In this document: piece after piece, positions 19,802 through 28,331 of the stretch
How the letters are laid out: each line of letters starts with the position of its first letter
How positions within the stretch are numbered: the first letter of the stretch is position 1
NCBI RefSeq assembly: GCF_963674925.1
Contig: NZ_OY771649.1
Coordinates: 1,550,001-1,614,000, forward strand
DNA length: 64,000 nt
DNA from: an uncultured Draconibacterium sp.
GTDB taxonomy: Bacteria > Bacteroidota > Bacteroidia > Bacteroidales > Prolixibacteraceae
Direction: 5' to 3'
Position numbers and translations under genes: made by a program
The notes under the pieces: generated by a model
Databases searched by the model: none
What the model was told of the DNA's origin: nothing
Seen by the model: only the letters and a program-made list of their open reading frames with translations

Positions 19802-19881
19802 AGCTATTATTTTAATCGTAAAATTATTTTCTGTTATCTATTGTTTTATTGAATCGGCAAACGAACAAAAAAGAAAGAATA

Positions 19882-19915
19882 AAACCGGATATTACACGAT
19901 GGTAATATCCGGTTT
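19882..19915 (-). terminator. Rho-independent terminator of the PUL 2 susCD operon
   Basis: A perfect 14-bp stem (AAACCGGATATTAC with its complement, 6-base loop) followed on the minus strand by TATTCTTTCTTTTTTG. It stands 16 bp after the stop of the gene at 19932. Confidence 0.85.
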
Positions 19916-19931
19916 ATTTGCTATAAACAGT

Positions 19932-20924
19932 CTACCATTCAATCGCCTGATCTTCGTCTGGTATTTGTGTATTAATTCTACGTTCCATGGCTATTTGACC
20001 ACGAACGGTAAATTCAAAATCAACAACATCAGATGTTGAATAGTCTTTAAAGCTAAAGTCGATACCTTCAACAATGGTAGTACGCTTTAGCAAGTATGGA
20101 CGGGTAACATCCATTTGCTCATCAACAATAAATGTTGGTGTGCTATAGGACTGAAACTCCATATCAGGATTGTCAGAAGAAAGTCTCACTTCACCTGTCT
20201 CCTGATCAAATTCAGCATAAACTTTATAATTATGACGATCCATTCGATCCTCGTCAACCATTCCGGCATAAAAGAAAACGGTATGATCATCAACAACATA
20301 AAGCTGAATATTACTTTTAACGATAGGTGCACCATTCTCGCTGCCTTTTATATAGGTTTTTAGGTTTGCTGCACCATAGGCTCCTGAATAATCATTAAAA
20401 GGCATCACACGCAACAGGGCTCTTTTGTAGTGTTTCCTCGGATGTGGCGTGTAAGCGCCATTCTCCGTATCGTCTACAATTGTCAGCGGAAGTATCCACT
20501 TATCCGCCAAATCAATGTTCTCGAAATTAAAATCGATATTTAAAAGTGCAACATCTTCTCCGGCCTTAATATTAACAGATGAAGGCATCGTAAAATACGA
20601 ATCAGTCAGCTGCTGATAATACAGGTCAGTTCTGTTTTGAAAGCGCTCGTAATTCAGTGCCTCTAAAGTGTCGGGATCAAGAGCCACCTTTACAGTTATA
20701 TCGTCAGGATTTGGTGTTGACCCACTAACAATTACAGGAAGTTTATAATTTGAAACCTCATCTGTTTTGTAGCTCACATAAATCGGACTTACACCCAGGT
20801 CGTTTAACGGAGCTTTAAAAGAGACAAAATGCTCGTATTGCTCCTCTGTCCATTCATCGTTGCAGGCGCTAAAAAGAAACGGCGCAACCATAAAAAACAG
20901 TACTATATAATATATTTTTTTCAT
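19932..20924 (-). CDS. DUF1735/BT_3987-like surface lipoprotein
   Basis: Predicted surface glycan-binding lipoprotein of 330 residues. The signal ends in lipobox FSAC (Cys20). The N-terminal half (about 30-160) has the DUF1735-like beta-sandwich pattern: VSFKAPLNDLGVSPIYVSYKT, ALNYERFQNRTDLYYQQLTDSYFTMPSSVNIKAGED, then LPLTIVDDT. The C-terminal half resembles the DUF4973/BT_3044-type domain that follows in such proteins (DYSGAYGAANLK onward). It is the last gene of the susC-susD operon, the place where SusE/SusF-like binding proteins usually sit. No enzymatic motif is seen. The family call rests on pattern and context. Confidence 0.75.
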   Translation of the reverse strand: MKKIYYIVLFFMVAPFLFSACNDEWTEEQYEHFVSFKAPLNDLGVSPIYVSYKTDEVSNYKLPVIVSGSTPNPDDITVKVALDPDTLEALNYERFQNRTDLYYQQLTDSYFTMPSSVNIKAGEDVALLNIDFNFENIDLADKWILPLTIVDDTENGAYTPHPRKHYKRALLRVMPFNDYSGAYGAANLKTYIKGSENGAPIVKSNIQLYVVDDHTVFFYAGMVDEDRMDRHNYKVYAEFDQETGEVRLSSDNPDMEFQSYSTPTFIVDEQMDVTRPYLLKRTTIVEGIDFSFKDYSTSDVVDFEFTVRGQIAMERRINTQIPDEDQAIEW

Positions 20925-21012
20925 TTGATTATTGTTTTAATTCCCGAACCGTAAACAGCAAAAACTATTCATTTTACTGCCTTTGGTTCTTAATCTTCGT
21001 ATTGTATTGAAA

Positions 21013-23082
21013 TTAATCATTATAAGTCCAACCGGGGTTTTGGGTCAGGCGTTTATTACGTTTGAGTTCGTTATGCCCTATGGGCCAGAACCACATTTTA
21101 TCAGCGAAAGCTGATTGAAGCCCCCAAGAGTTAACCGGCGTATGGAACAACTCCCTGTTATCTTTGTCCATCAGAACATTACATCCGTAAATCGGTAAAG
21201 ATTCTTCGGCAGGCGCATCTTTCCAACGTCGCAAATCGTAGTAACGTTTTCCTTCACCCAGCAATTCAATCTGGCGTTCGCGTTTCAAAGTAGCACGAAA
21301 TAAATCCTTATCACCGTATACATCTGCAGTGTAATCAGGAACTCCTGCACGTATACGAACGGGGCGAATACCTTTTTTCATTTCGTTAACATCACGACCA
21401 ATGGAATAGGTTGTGCTTCCATCCCACGACTGGATTTGATAAGTACCGTCCAGCTCGTTTAAAGCCTCGGCGTACATTAACAAAATATCGGCATAACGAA
21501 TTGCCGGTTCCAGCTTTCGAACAACCAATGGGCCACCTCCAGGCACACCACCTTCATTGGTATCACCCGGGTGTACAAATTTTTTCATCCCGATACCGGT
21601 ACGAAGCCAAGCCAGGGTATTGGTATAACCATTACCACCACCGCGGTAATAAAACACCTGCTTTTCGCGGTCTTGTGGCAGGGTTGCATTTTGCATGTGC
21701 CAGATGCTACCACTATAGGCTACCGATGCATAAAAGCGTGGTTCCATGTCGGCATATTGTAAAGAAGCGCCTGCGGGCAGCGGTTTGTACATTCCTGCAT
21801 CCACATCTTCCTGGGTTACAAAACCGGACACACGGCTACTGCCATCTCCACGGCCTATTTCACGGTCTTTCCCCGGAACGTCCGAACCGTCTTTCATGTA
21901 ATATGCGTCAACTTGCTTTTGTGTTACTCCATTGTTCGACCATCCGTCGGCAATAATGGGTAACTGGTTGGCCACCATGCCAGCAACCTGCTCATTTCCG
22001 TTATCTCCGCGGGTAAAAATCAACTCGGGATTATCACCAGTTGCTGTACCGTTAAATAAGGCACGGTATGATTCAAACGGATCAATATTTTTCCATCCTT
22101 CCGGCCAATCTTTATCAGAAAACTCAGGATCGTAAGGAGGATCAATCGTTGCAGGATAAGCGCTATTACCTGATGTTTTATAATTTACGGTAAACAACTT
22201 GTAAACACCAAGTTCAATTACATCTTTGGCAGCGGCAGCTGCTCTTGCCCACTTCTCTTCATCGTAGGTTGTTGACAATAACTGGTTGCCTTCATCATCT
22301 ACCAGGTCCATGGCATAATCGTCGGTATTACCATTCATCAGCGGACTGGCAGCAAATAACAATGCCTGTGCGCGAGCTGCAAGCGCTGCCCCTTTGGTTG
22401 GACGGGCTACTTCGGTATATGGATCTCGGGTTAGCTTCAGGTCTTCTGCCGCCAATAACATTTCGCTGCTGATATATTCAGCACATTCTTCGTACGAACT
22501 GCGTGGAGTCGCGATCTCGTCGTAGCTGTCGTTATAATCAATACCTTCGTCAGGCAGGATAGGAATCGGGCCGTATTTGCGTAAAAGAATCCAATAATAG
22601 TAAGCTCGTGCAAAACGTGCCTGCGCGCGATAATCTGCAATTTCCTCTTCGTTCAATTCCGTATTCATATAAATATTATGAATAAAGGTTGTTGCATTGC
22701 GAATTCCACGGTACGCCTGAGTCCATGTTCCCTGTTTATCATTTTCTGAGTATGAACCGGTGTGAAAAATATTATACGAGAAATTCACTCCGGAACCGGT
22801 AACACCAAAATCGGCATCATCGCCGCCATAGTACATATCGTCGGCAAAACAGTGAGGCGTATTACGTTTATTTGCTACGTCTGCACATTGTCCTTTCATA
22901 TCAGAGTAAACATGTGCTAACCATTCTTCCGAATAAGGCTTGCTTGAGAAAACCTTTTCGATGGTCATTCGGTCTTTAAAATACTGATCAGACTCCAGAT
23001 AATCGGTACAGGACGAAAAAATACCTGTTACGAATACCAGTGTTAACAGCAAGTATAATGTTCTTTTATTATTAATTTTCAT
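21013..23082 (-). CDS. SusD/RagB outer-membrane glycan-binding lipoprotein
   Basis: SusD-type lipoprotein of 689 residues, on the long side for the family (usually 500-600). The lipobox is FSSC (Cys25). Characteristic segments are AYRGIRNATTFIHNI, ARFARAYYYWILLRKYGPIPILP near residue 155, ARPTKGAALAARAQALLFAASP, and RYADILLMYAEALNELDG near 540, with RERQIELLGEGKRYYDLRRWKDAP toward the end. It would bind the PUL 2 glycan and close the SusC barrel. It starts 12 bp after susC. The extra length is in the middle, around the segment with EQVAGMVANQLPIIADGW. Confidence 0.95.
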   Translation of the reverse strand: MKINNKRTLYLLLTLVFVTGIFSSCTDYLESDQYFKDRMTIEKVFSSKPYSEEWLAHVYSDMKGQCADVANKRNTPHCFADDMYYGGDDADFGVTGSGVNFSYNIFHTGSYSENDKQGTWTQAYRGIRNATTFIHNIYMNTELNEEEIADYRAQARFARAYYYWILLRKYGPIPILPDEGIDYNDSYDEIATPRSSYEECAEYISSEMLLAAEDLKLTRDPYTEVARPTKGAALAARAQALLFAASPLMNGNTDDYAMDLVDDEGNQLLSTTYDEEKWARAAAAAKDVIELGVYKLFTVNYKTSGNSAYPATIDPPYDPEFSDKDWPEGWKNIDPFESYRALFNGTATGDNPELIFTRGDNGNEQVAGMVANQLPIIADGWSNNGVTQKQVDAYYMKDGSDVPGKDREIGRGDGSSRVSGFVTQEDVDAGMYKPLPAGASLQYADMEPRFYASVAYSGSIWHMQNATLPQDREKQVFYYRGGGNGYTNTLAWLRTGIGMKKFVHPGDTNEGGVPGGGPLVVRKLEPAIRYADILLMYAEALNELDGTYQIQSWDGSTTYSIGRDVNEMKKGIRPVRIRAGVPDYTADVYGDKDLFRATLKRERQIELLGEGKRYYDLRRWKDAPAEESLPIYGCNVLMDKDNRELFHTPVNSWGLQSAFADKMWFWPIGHNELKRNKRLTQNPGWTYND

Positions 23083-23094
23083 TACAATAAGATT

Positions 23095-26000
23095 TTACAG
23101 GTTAATACTTAAACCAAGTGTAACTGATTTTGTAAGCGGGTATTTCTCCCCGTTTCGTGATCCCATTTCAGGATCCCAAAGTTTAAAATCAGACCAGGTT
23201 ATCAAGTTTGTTCCCCTAACAAATATTCGAAGTTTGTTTAGATGATATCGGTTAACAATCCTTTTAGGAATGGTATAACCAAAGTCAACATTTTTAAGAC
23301 GCAGGTAAGATCCGTTTCTTAACCAGTAAGTAGAACTCCTAAAGTTATTGGCATTTTCTCCGTAGCTTAAACGCGGATATGAGGCATTTGGATTTTCGGT
23401 GGCAGGATCGCCTGAGATAGCCTCAGAAATCCATCGATCAGAGCTCATCATATCTTTAAATGGAACTCCCCAATCACCTTCGCTAAAAGCAAATACTGAT
23501 TTTCCGGTAAGCGTGAAGGTCGATTTTCCTGCTCCCTGGAACAACACATTAACATCAAGTCCTTTCCAGCTGGCAGAAACACCGGCTCCGTAAATAAGGT
23601 TTGGCCGGCGTGTTGCACCAATCGCCACTTCGTCGCCATTGTCAATAACACCATCACCATTCACATCTTTATATTTTATGTCGCCGGGCTGGTAGTCTCC
23701 AAAAGTTTGTTTCGGACTATTGCGAATATCATCGTAATCCTCAAATAAACCCAGCGCAATTAAACCACGTGATTGTTCAACACGGTATCCTTTTTCCATT
23801 TGATACGGATAGACGCTATTCTCTTCATCCCGCTCCAATATTTCGTTTTTACTGTAAGTAAAATTACCACGAAATGTCATGTTTACCTCTCCGATTTTTT
23901 CATTGTATGCAAAGCGGCCATCAAATCCTTCCGAACTAACAGCTCCCACATTTGCCTTGGGAACGCTCTCCAAACCAACCATTCCCGGAAGGTACTTTCG
24001 AGCCATGTAAATACCAGTACGTTCTTCCTTAAAGTAATCTACATTGGCACTAAACTTATTGTCAAACAACGAGATATCTAAACCAAGGTCGTCTTTGGTA
24101 GCTACCTCCCAGGTTACGTATGGAGATGCCACCTGAGAAAAATACATTCCGTCATATGATCTGTCGAAATTGTAATCGGCCCACTGGTATCCATCAGCTC
24201 CACTCTCTATAGTATAGAGGTACGGGAAACGTTCATCACCCATATTGTCGTTACCTACCTTACCATGCGAATAACGTAGTTTAAGCATATTAATCCAACT
24301 CATATTGGACTTTACAAAGTTTTCTTCGGCGATGTTCCATGCCAACGAATAAGCAGGGAAGTAGCCGAATTGATGGCCAATGGCAAAGTTCTCTGAACCG
24401 GTATATCCAAAGTTATAATCAACAAAATACTTCAATTTCCAGTTGTAAGCAACACGACCTGCCAATCCCTGGTTTCTTTCCGACACTCCGTTTTTAATGT
24501 CCTCACCCAGGTTTTGAGTTCTGATGAAGGCATCTTGTGTATATTTTAATGTTCCACTTAGGTGGTGATCGTTAATTGTACGATCCCAGTTGAATCTTAG
24601 ATCCAGGAATTCCCTGCGATCTCCTGATGAGCTACTTTCCTGATGCATTTCTGCTGGATCCGAAATATGCGTAAATACCAGGTCTCCATCTGCATTCCGG
24701 GCTCTTTCTGCTTTCCACTGTTCGGGCCATTTTAAGCGTCGTATATTATTATTATTATTGGTATCATATCCAAAACGTCCGGTAAACCTTAAACCTTTTA
24801 AGAGCCATTCAAAATCCTGCTCCAGCGAAACATTGGTTTGAATCCGGTTAGTCCAGTTCTCGTTAAAACCAGTTTGTGTAGCTGATACCCATGGGTTCGT
24901 CCGGTTTCCTTCTCCCAATGCAGGAACATAACCGTTCGAATACATAATCGGTGTACTAATTGGCGAATAACCAAACAGTTCTCCCCAAACATCGTTATCG
25001 CCCAATCCCGGGCTGTTACGTCGGCCCAAAGTTCCGGAAACACCAACTTTCAATAAAGTTGTTTTGGTAATATTCATGTCAGTGTTTAAACGATAAGTCC
25101 AACGATTGTAATTTGCGTTTGTATTGTAGTCGCCCACAAGAGCAGCATCGGTGTTATACATTCCCTCCTCTTCCAAATAACTTGCTGAAACATAATACCG
25201 TGCTGTTGCTCCACCTCCGCTGATGTTTATGTTAGCACGTCTGCTCATGGCACCGTCTTTCAACAACAGGTCTTTCCAGTCTACATTCGGGTAAAGGTCA
25301 GGATCGAGGCCCAAACGCAAAATCTCTAACTCTTCTGGCTGGTAAACCGGCTCCTGGTTACGGGTTATACGAGACTCATTTAGTAAGCTTGCATAAGTGT
25401 TTCCATCCACAAACTCAGGAGTCATAGTCCGTGTGTTGTATGAAGATTCCACCTTTACATCGATGTTTACTTTACCTGCAGTTCCTCTTTTTGTTGTAAT
25501 AAGGATAACACCGTTGGCACCTTTCGAACCATAAATGGCGGTTGCCGAGGCATCTTTTAATACCGTAAAAGATTCAATATCTTCAATGTTCAGGTCATTC
25601 ATATCGCGTTCAAACCCGTCAACCAATACATAAGCACTGGCACCGGCTCCGAAAGTTGAAATACCGCGAATCCAGAATTCAGACCGGTTTTGCCCCGGCT
25701 GACCAGATGTTGTCCATGCCATTACACCGGGTACGTTTCCGGCCAATGCATTTGATACATTGCTTGCAGAAGAAGATTTTAATTCCTCCACATCAATGGT
25801 TGTGATGGCTCCGGTAACCGAAACTTTCCGTTGAGTACCTGTACCTGTTACCACAACTTCTTCCAACATACTGTCTTCAGATTCTTTCATGGTAACGTTG
25901 ACAACCGTCTGTTCCTTAATCAAGACCTCAAAATTTTCGTATCCGATATAGGAGAAGGTCAGTTTTTTATATTTTGGAACTTTTATCTCGTATTTTCCTT

Positions 26001-26181
26001 GTGCATCGGTAATGGTACCCATACCAGGCATGTCGGCCACATAAATATTAACACCGATTAAAGTCTCATCATTACTATCGGCTACCACACCTGAGACTAC
26101 GACAGTCTCCGTATCATCCTGGGCAACTACATTTAATGCAAAGCCGAAGAACAAGAGACATATAATTATTATCTTATTCAT
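23095..26181 (-). CDS. SusC/RagA TonB-dependent transporter without STN domain
   Basis: Outer-membrane importer of about 1028 residues. The start is placed at ATG 26181, giving a clean signal peptide ending FALNVVAQ; a TTG three codons upstream is less likely. A carboxypeptidase-like regulatory domain lies at about 28-110, then a TonB-box region (EEVVVTGTGTQ), a plug with DASATAIYGSKGANGVI, and the barrel ending LTKSVTLGLSINL. Unlike the PUL 1 transporter it has no STN domain, so it cannot signal to a FecR protein, which fits with the fecR of this locus being a pseudogene. It lies between the TIG/NHL lipoprotein and susD. Confidence 0.95.
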   Translation of the reverse strand: MNKIIIICLLFFGFALNVVAQDDTETVVVSGVVADSNDETLIGVNIYVADMPGMGTITDAQGKYEIKVPKYKKLTFSYIGYENFEVLIKEQTVVNVTMKESEDSMLEEVVVTGTGTQRKVSVTGAITTIDVEELKSSSASNVSNALAGNVPGVMAWTTSGQPGQNRSEFWIRGISTFGAGASAYVLVDGFERDMNDLNIEDIESFTVLKDASATAIYGSKGANGVILITTKRGTAGKVNIDVKVESSYNTRTMTPEFVDGNTYASLLNESRITRNQEPVYQPEELEILRLGLDPDLYPNVDWKDLLLKDGAMSRRANINISGGGATARYYVSASYLEEEGMYNTDAALVGDYNTNANYNRWTYRLNTDMNITKTTLLKVGVSGTLGRRNSPGLGDNDVWGELFGYSPISTPIMYSNGYVPALGEGNRTNPWVSATQTGFNENWTNRIQTNVSLEQDFEWLLKGLRFTGRFGYDTNNNNNIRRLKWPEQWKAERARNADGDLVFTHISDPAEMHQESSSSGDRREFLDLRFNWDRTINDHHLSGTLKYTQDAFIRTQNLGEDIKNGVSERNQGLAGRVAYNWKLKYFVDYNFGYTGSENFAIGHQFGYFPAYSLAWNIAEENFVKSNMSWINMLKLRYSHGKVGNDNMGDERFPYLYTIESGADGYQWADYNFDRSYDGMYFSQVASPYVTWEVATKDDLGLDISLFDNKFSANVDYFKEERTGIYMARKYLPGMVGLESVPKANVGAVSSEGFDGRFAYNEKIGEVNMTFRGNFTYSKNEILERDEENSVYPYQMEKGYRVEQSRGLIALGLFEDYDDIRNSPKQTFGDYQPGDIKYKDVNGDGVIDNGDEVAIGATRRPNLIYGAGVSASWKGLDVNVLFQGAGKSTFTLTGKSVFAFSEGDWGVPFKDMMSSDRWISEAISGDPATENPNASYPRLSYGENANNFRSSTYWLRNGSYLRLKNVDFGYTIPKRIVNRYHLNKLRIFVRGTNLITWSDFKLWDPEMGSRNGEKYPLTKSVTLGLSINL

Positions 26182-26211
26182 AAAATTCAATGTGTTTAAT
26201 TATTACTCTAA

Positions 26212-27651
26212 TTATTCAGCTTCAATTTTCCGTATACAGCGATTCTGTTTGTCAGCAATGTAGAAAGCACCTTCAGCTTCGTTGTAGGCAATCCCGGTTG
26301 GTTGATTAAAACGGGCTTCCAAACGAACATCTCCTTCTACGTAACCCCACGGATCTGAATCAAGACTTGAACTACCTCTACCTGCATAAGTATCCACCCT
26401 TCCATCAGGTTTTAATACACGAATGGCATGATTATTACGATCTGTAATAAAGAAGTCGTATTCGTCTTCGTTACCGGCATAATCAGGGTTCTTCACAAAT
26501 ACACCGGAGTAAGGTGTACTGAAACGGGCGCTCGTTCCAACACCATCGGCATAAGCAGCTACTCTTGGCTCACCGGCAACACGGAACGGTGTTTTAAAGC
26601 GCTTATTCTCCCAGTCGTAATCGGTCCTAAGAATGTAGTGCTGATTAATTACAATAATGTAGGCATAATCTCCTGAGGGATGAATAACCAAATAAAATTC
26701 CCAGTTGATATCCTGAATTGAAAATAAGTCTTCATAGTCTTTATCGCCTAGTGTTCCACCAAGTAACTGCGAGTTTTCAACATCATAACGTCGGAGTGTT
26801 CCAGTTTGGAATTCGCTAAAATACAATTGTCCATCTACCGGATGAACGGCAACCCCCTGGTTACCTCTCGCACGGATAAGGACCTGTGGATCAGTAAAAC
26901 CATTAGCCCGCGACATAATGGAGACTGCGGGATTATTGTTATTTCCCTGAGAGTGTCCAACCATCATATATTCTCCGTCGTTTGTAAAGCTTACACCACG
27001 CAAACGGCGTTGATTATTTACTGCCGCACCATCTATAAGTTTCGTAACAGTGCTATCCTTAAAATCGAGCGTATATATTCCCGGGCCATGGTCATAACTA
27101 ATGTATAACACATCAGGATTTAAAGGATCATAATTCATAATACACGCTTCGGCAAATCCTGAAGCTTCATCAAAAGATCCTGGATTCCACCCCTGATCGT
27201 CGCGCTCATTTTTATACCCCGTAAGCGTACTAACAATCGTTTTTCGCTGATATTTAAATTTTTCGTCAGCTACAGCAAGCGGCTCGTCTCCTTCCTGCCT
27301 GGTGCCCATAAATATTTCAATGGTTCCGCTAAATGCCTTTCTTGGAACAAGGCAATAAATACTTTCTCCCTGAACACCAATAACTTTAGCCTTTTTCCCG
27401 CCAATATAAACCTGAATGGAATCGGGATTATTGCCAAAATTTTCGCCGTAAATAACCATACGCTGCCCCAGTCCTCCGGAATCAGGAGTAAAGCTTGTAA
27501 TCTCGATTGGTTGGGACGGATCATACGGTTCTGCATCTGAGAAATCAGTGCTAAGAGAGATTCCGTCTTCATTACAGCCCGAAAAGCCCAGGACAAGCAT
27601 TGCTGCTATCCAAAAAACTGCTCTTTGAGCCTGAATAGTTAAGTTTCTCAT
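26212..27651 (-). CDS. TIG/IPT plus NHL beta-propeller surface lipoprotein
   Basis: Surface lipoprotein of 479 residues. The lipobox is FSGC (Cys26). An IPT/TIG immunoglobulin-like domain covers about 50-130 (ITSFTPDSGGLGQRMVIYGENFG). A beta-propeller of NHL-type blades follows from about 145 to the end; the last blade reads FNQPTGIAYNEAEGAFYIADKQNRCIRKIE. Such TIG-NHL proteins are common in Bacteroidota loci of this type, next to SusC. It is the first gene of the PUL 2 susC operon, 30 bp before susC. A role in glycan capture is inferred from position. Confidence 0.85.
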   Translation of the reverse strand: MRNLTIQAQRAVFWIAAMLVLGFSGCNEDGISLSTDFSDAEPYDPSQPIEITSFTPDSGGLGQRMVIYGENFGNNPDSIQVYIGGKKAKVIGVQGESIYCLVPRKAFSGTIEIFMGTRQEGDEPLAVADEKFKYQRKTIVSTLTGYKNERDDQGWNPGSFDEASGFAEACIMNYDPLNPDVLYISYDHGPGIYTLDFKDSTVTKLIDGAAVNNQRRLRGVSFTNDGEYMMVGHSQGNNNNPAVSIMSRANGFTDPQVLIRARGNQGVAVHPVDGQLYFSEFQTGTLRRYDVENSQLLGGTLGDKDYEDLFSIQDINWEFYLVIHPSGDYAYIIVINQHYILRTDYDWENKRFKTPFRVAGEPRVAAYADGVGTSARFSTPYSGVFVKNPDYAGNEDEYDFFITDRNNHAIRVLKPDGRVDTYAGRGSSSLDSDPWGYVEGDVRLEARFNQPTGIAYNEAEGAFYIADKQNRCIRKIEAE

Positions 27652-27797
27652 AAAATTAATTTAGTTTGATAAAATTTAAATTATACTATCTGAATCCCAT
27701 ACAATTCAGGGCCGGAATGTTTCCCGGCACGCCTTGTATTGTTCAACTCATTCGTGGTTTAGTATTCAACACCTTTTATTGAATTCACATTTGAAAA

Positions 27798-28136
27798 TCA
27801 TATGGTCACAGAATTTTTGTTCCGGAATTTTGCTTCACCAACGTAATCGGGCAACTCAATATTATTCATTTTTCCGGCCGGGAAAAGAACGGTGTGCATC
27901 TGCAAATAAACCGTGCTTTCGAATGTCTTTGTTTTTTCCTGTCTACACTCGGATCGTTTAATAGCTCTCCAGGTTTTAGCTTCAACATTCTCTTCTCCCA
28001 AAGTTAAACCCCATACTTTCTCTATTTCGACATACTCTTTCTTATTACAAATATTTTCATCCAACCAGCTAAATAGTTGGCTTTCTTCAATACATGCTTC
28101 TCCCTGCTGGTATTTCGATAAAATAATGTAGTCCAT
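27798..28136 (-). pseudogene. Internally deleted FecR-family remnant
   Basis: An open frame of 112 codons that aligns to the PUL 1 FecR: the N-terminal 70 residues match in register (SWLDENICNKKEYVEIEK versus NWLDESASNKEEYIEIKK). It then skips the whole membrane span and resumes at MHTVLFPAGKMNNIELPD. A second jump follows, from ELPD to YVGEAKF, corresponding to YLEGEAFF in the intact protein, and the frame then ends. It therefore has no membrane anchor, no complete FecR domain and no DUF4974. Both losses are in frame. About 110 bp upstream of its ATG also match the upstream region of the intact fecR, including the bipartite motif. It could still make a soluble sigma-binding fragment, but decay is the simpler reading. 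Confidence 0.8.
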
Positions 28137-28154
28137 ATTATCTTCTTCGGGATA

Positions 28155-28184
28155 TTGTACACATAAACCGCATATTACCCTTTA
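28155..28184 (-). promoter_or_regulatory. Second copy of the fecR-upstream bipartite motif
   Basis: TAAAGGGTAA, 7 unrelated bases, TTTATGTGTACAA on the minus strand, ending 18 bases before the ATG of the fecR remnant. Blocks and spacing are identical to those at 16171-16200. Confidence 0.55.
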
Positions 28185-28281
28185 CTGAAATCCCAAAAAA
28201 AAAGATAAATTTTTCAAAATGAACCATTGATTGATTCAGATTATCAAGAGATAAATGCATGAGTTACTTATGGGCTCAATG

Positions 28282-28324
28282 ACGAAAGCACCTCCCCGAC
28301 TTTATCGGGAAAGTTGCTTTTCGT
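28282..28324 (-). terminator. Hairpin terminator after GtaA-like copy 2
   Basis: Outer arms ACGAAAAGCA and TGCTTTCGT with an inner CCCGA/TCGGG stem, starting 8 bp after the stop of the gene at 28332. The U-tract is weak (TTTCGTC), so it may be a leaky terminator. Confidence 0.55.
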
Positions 28325-28331
28325 GCTATAC

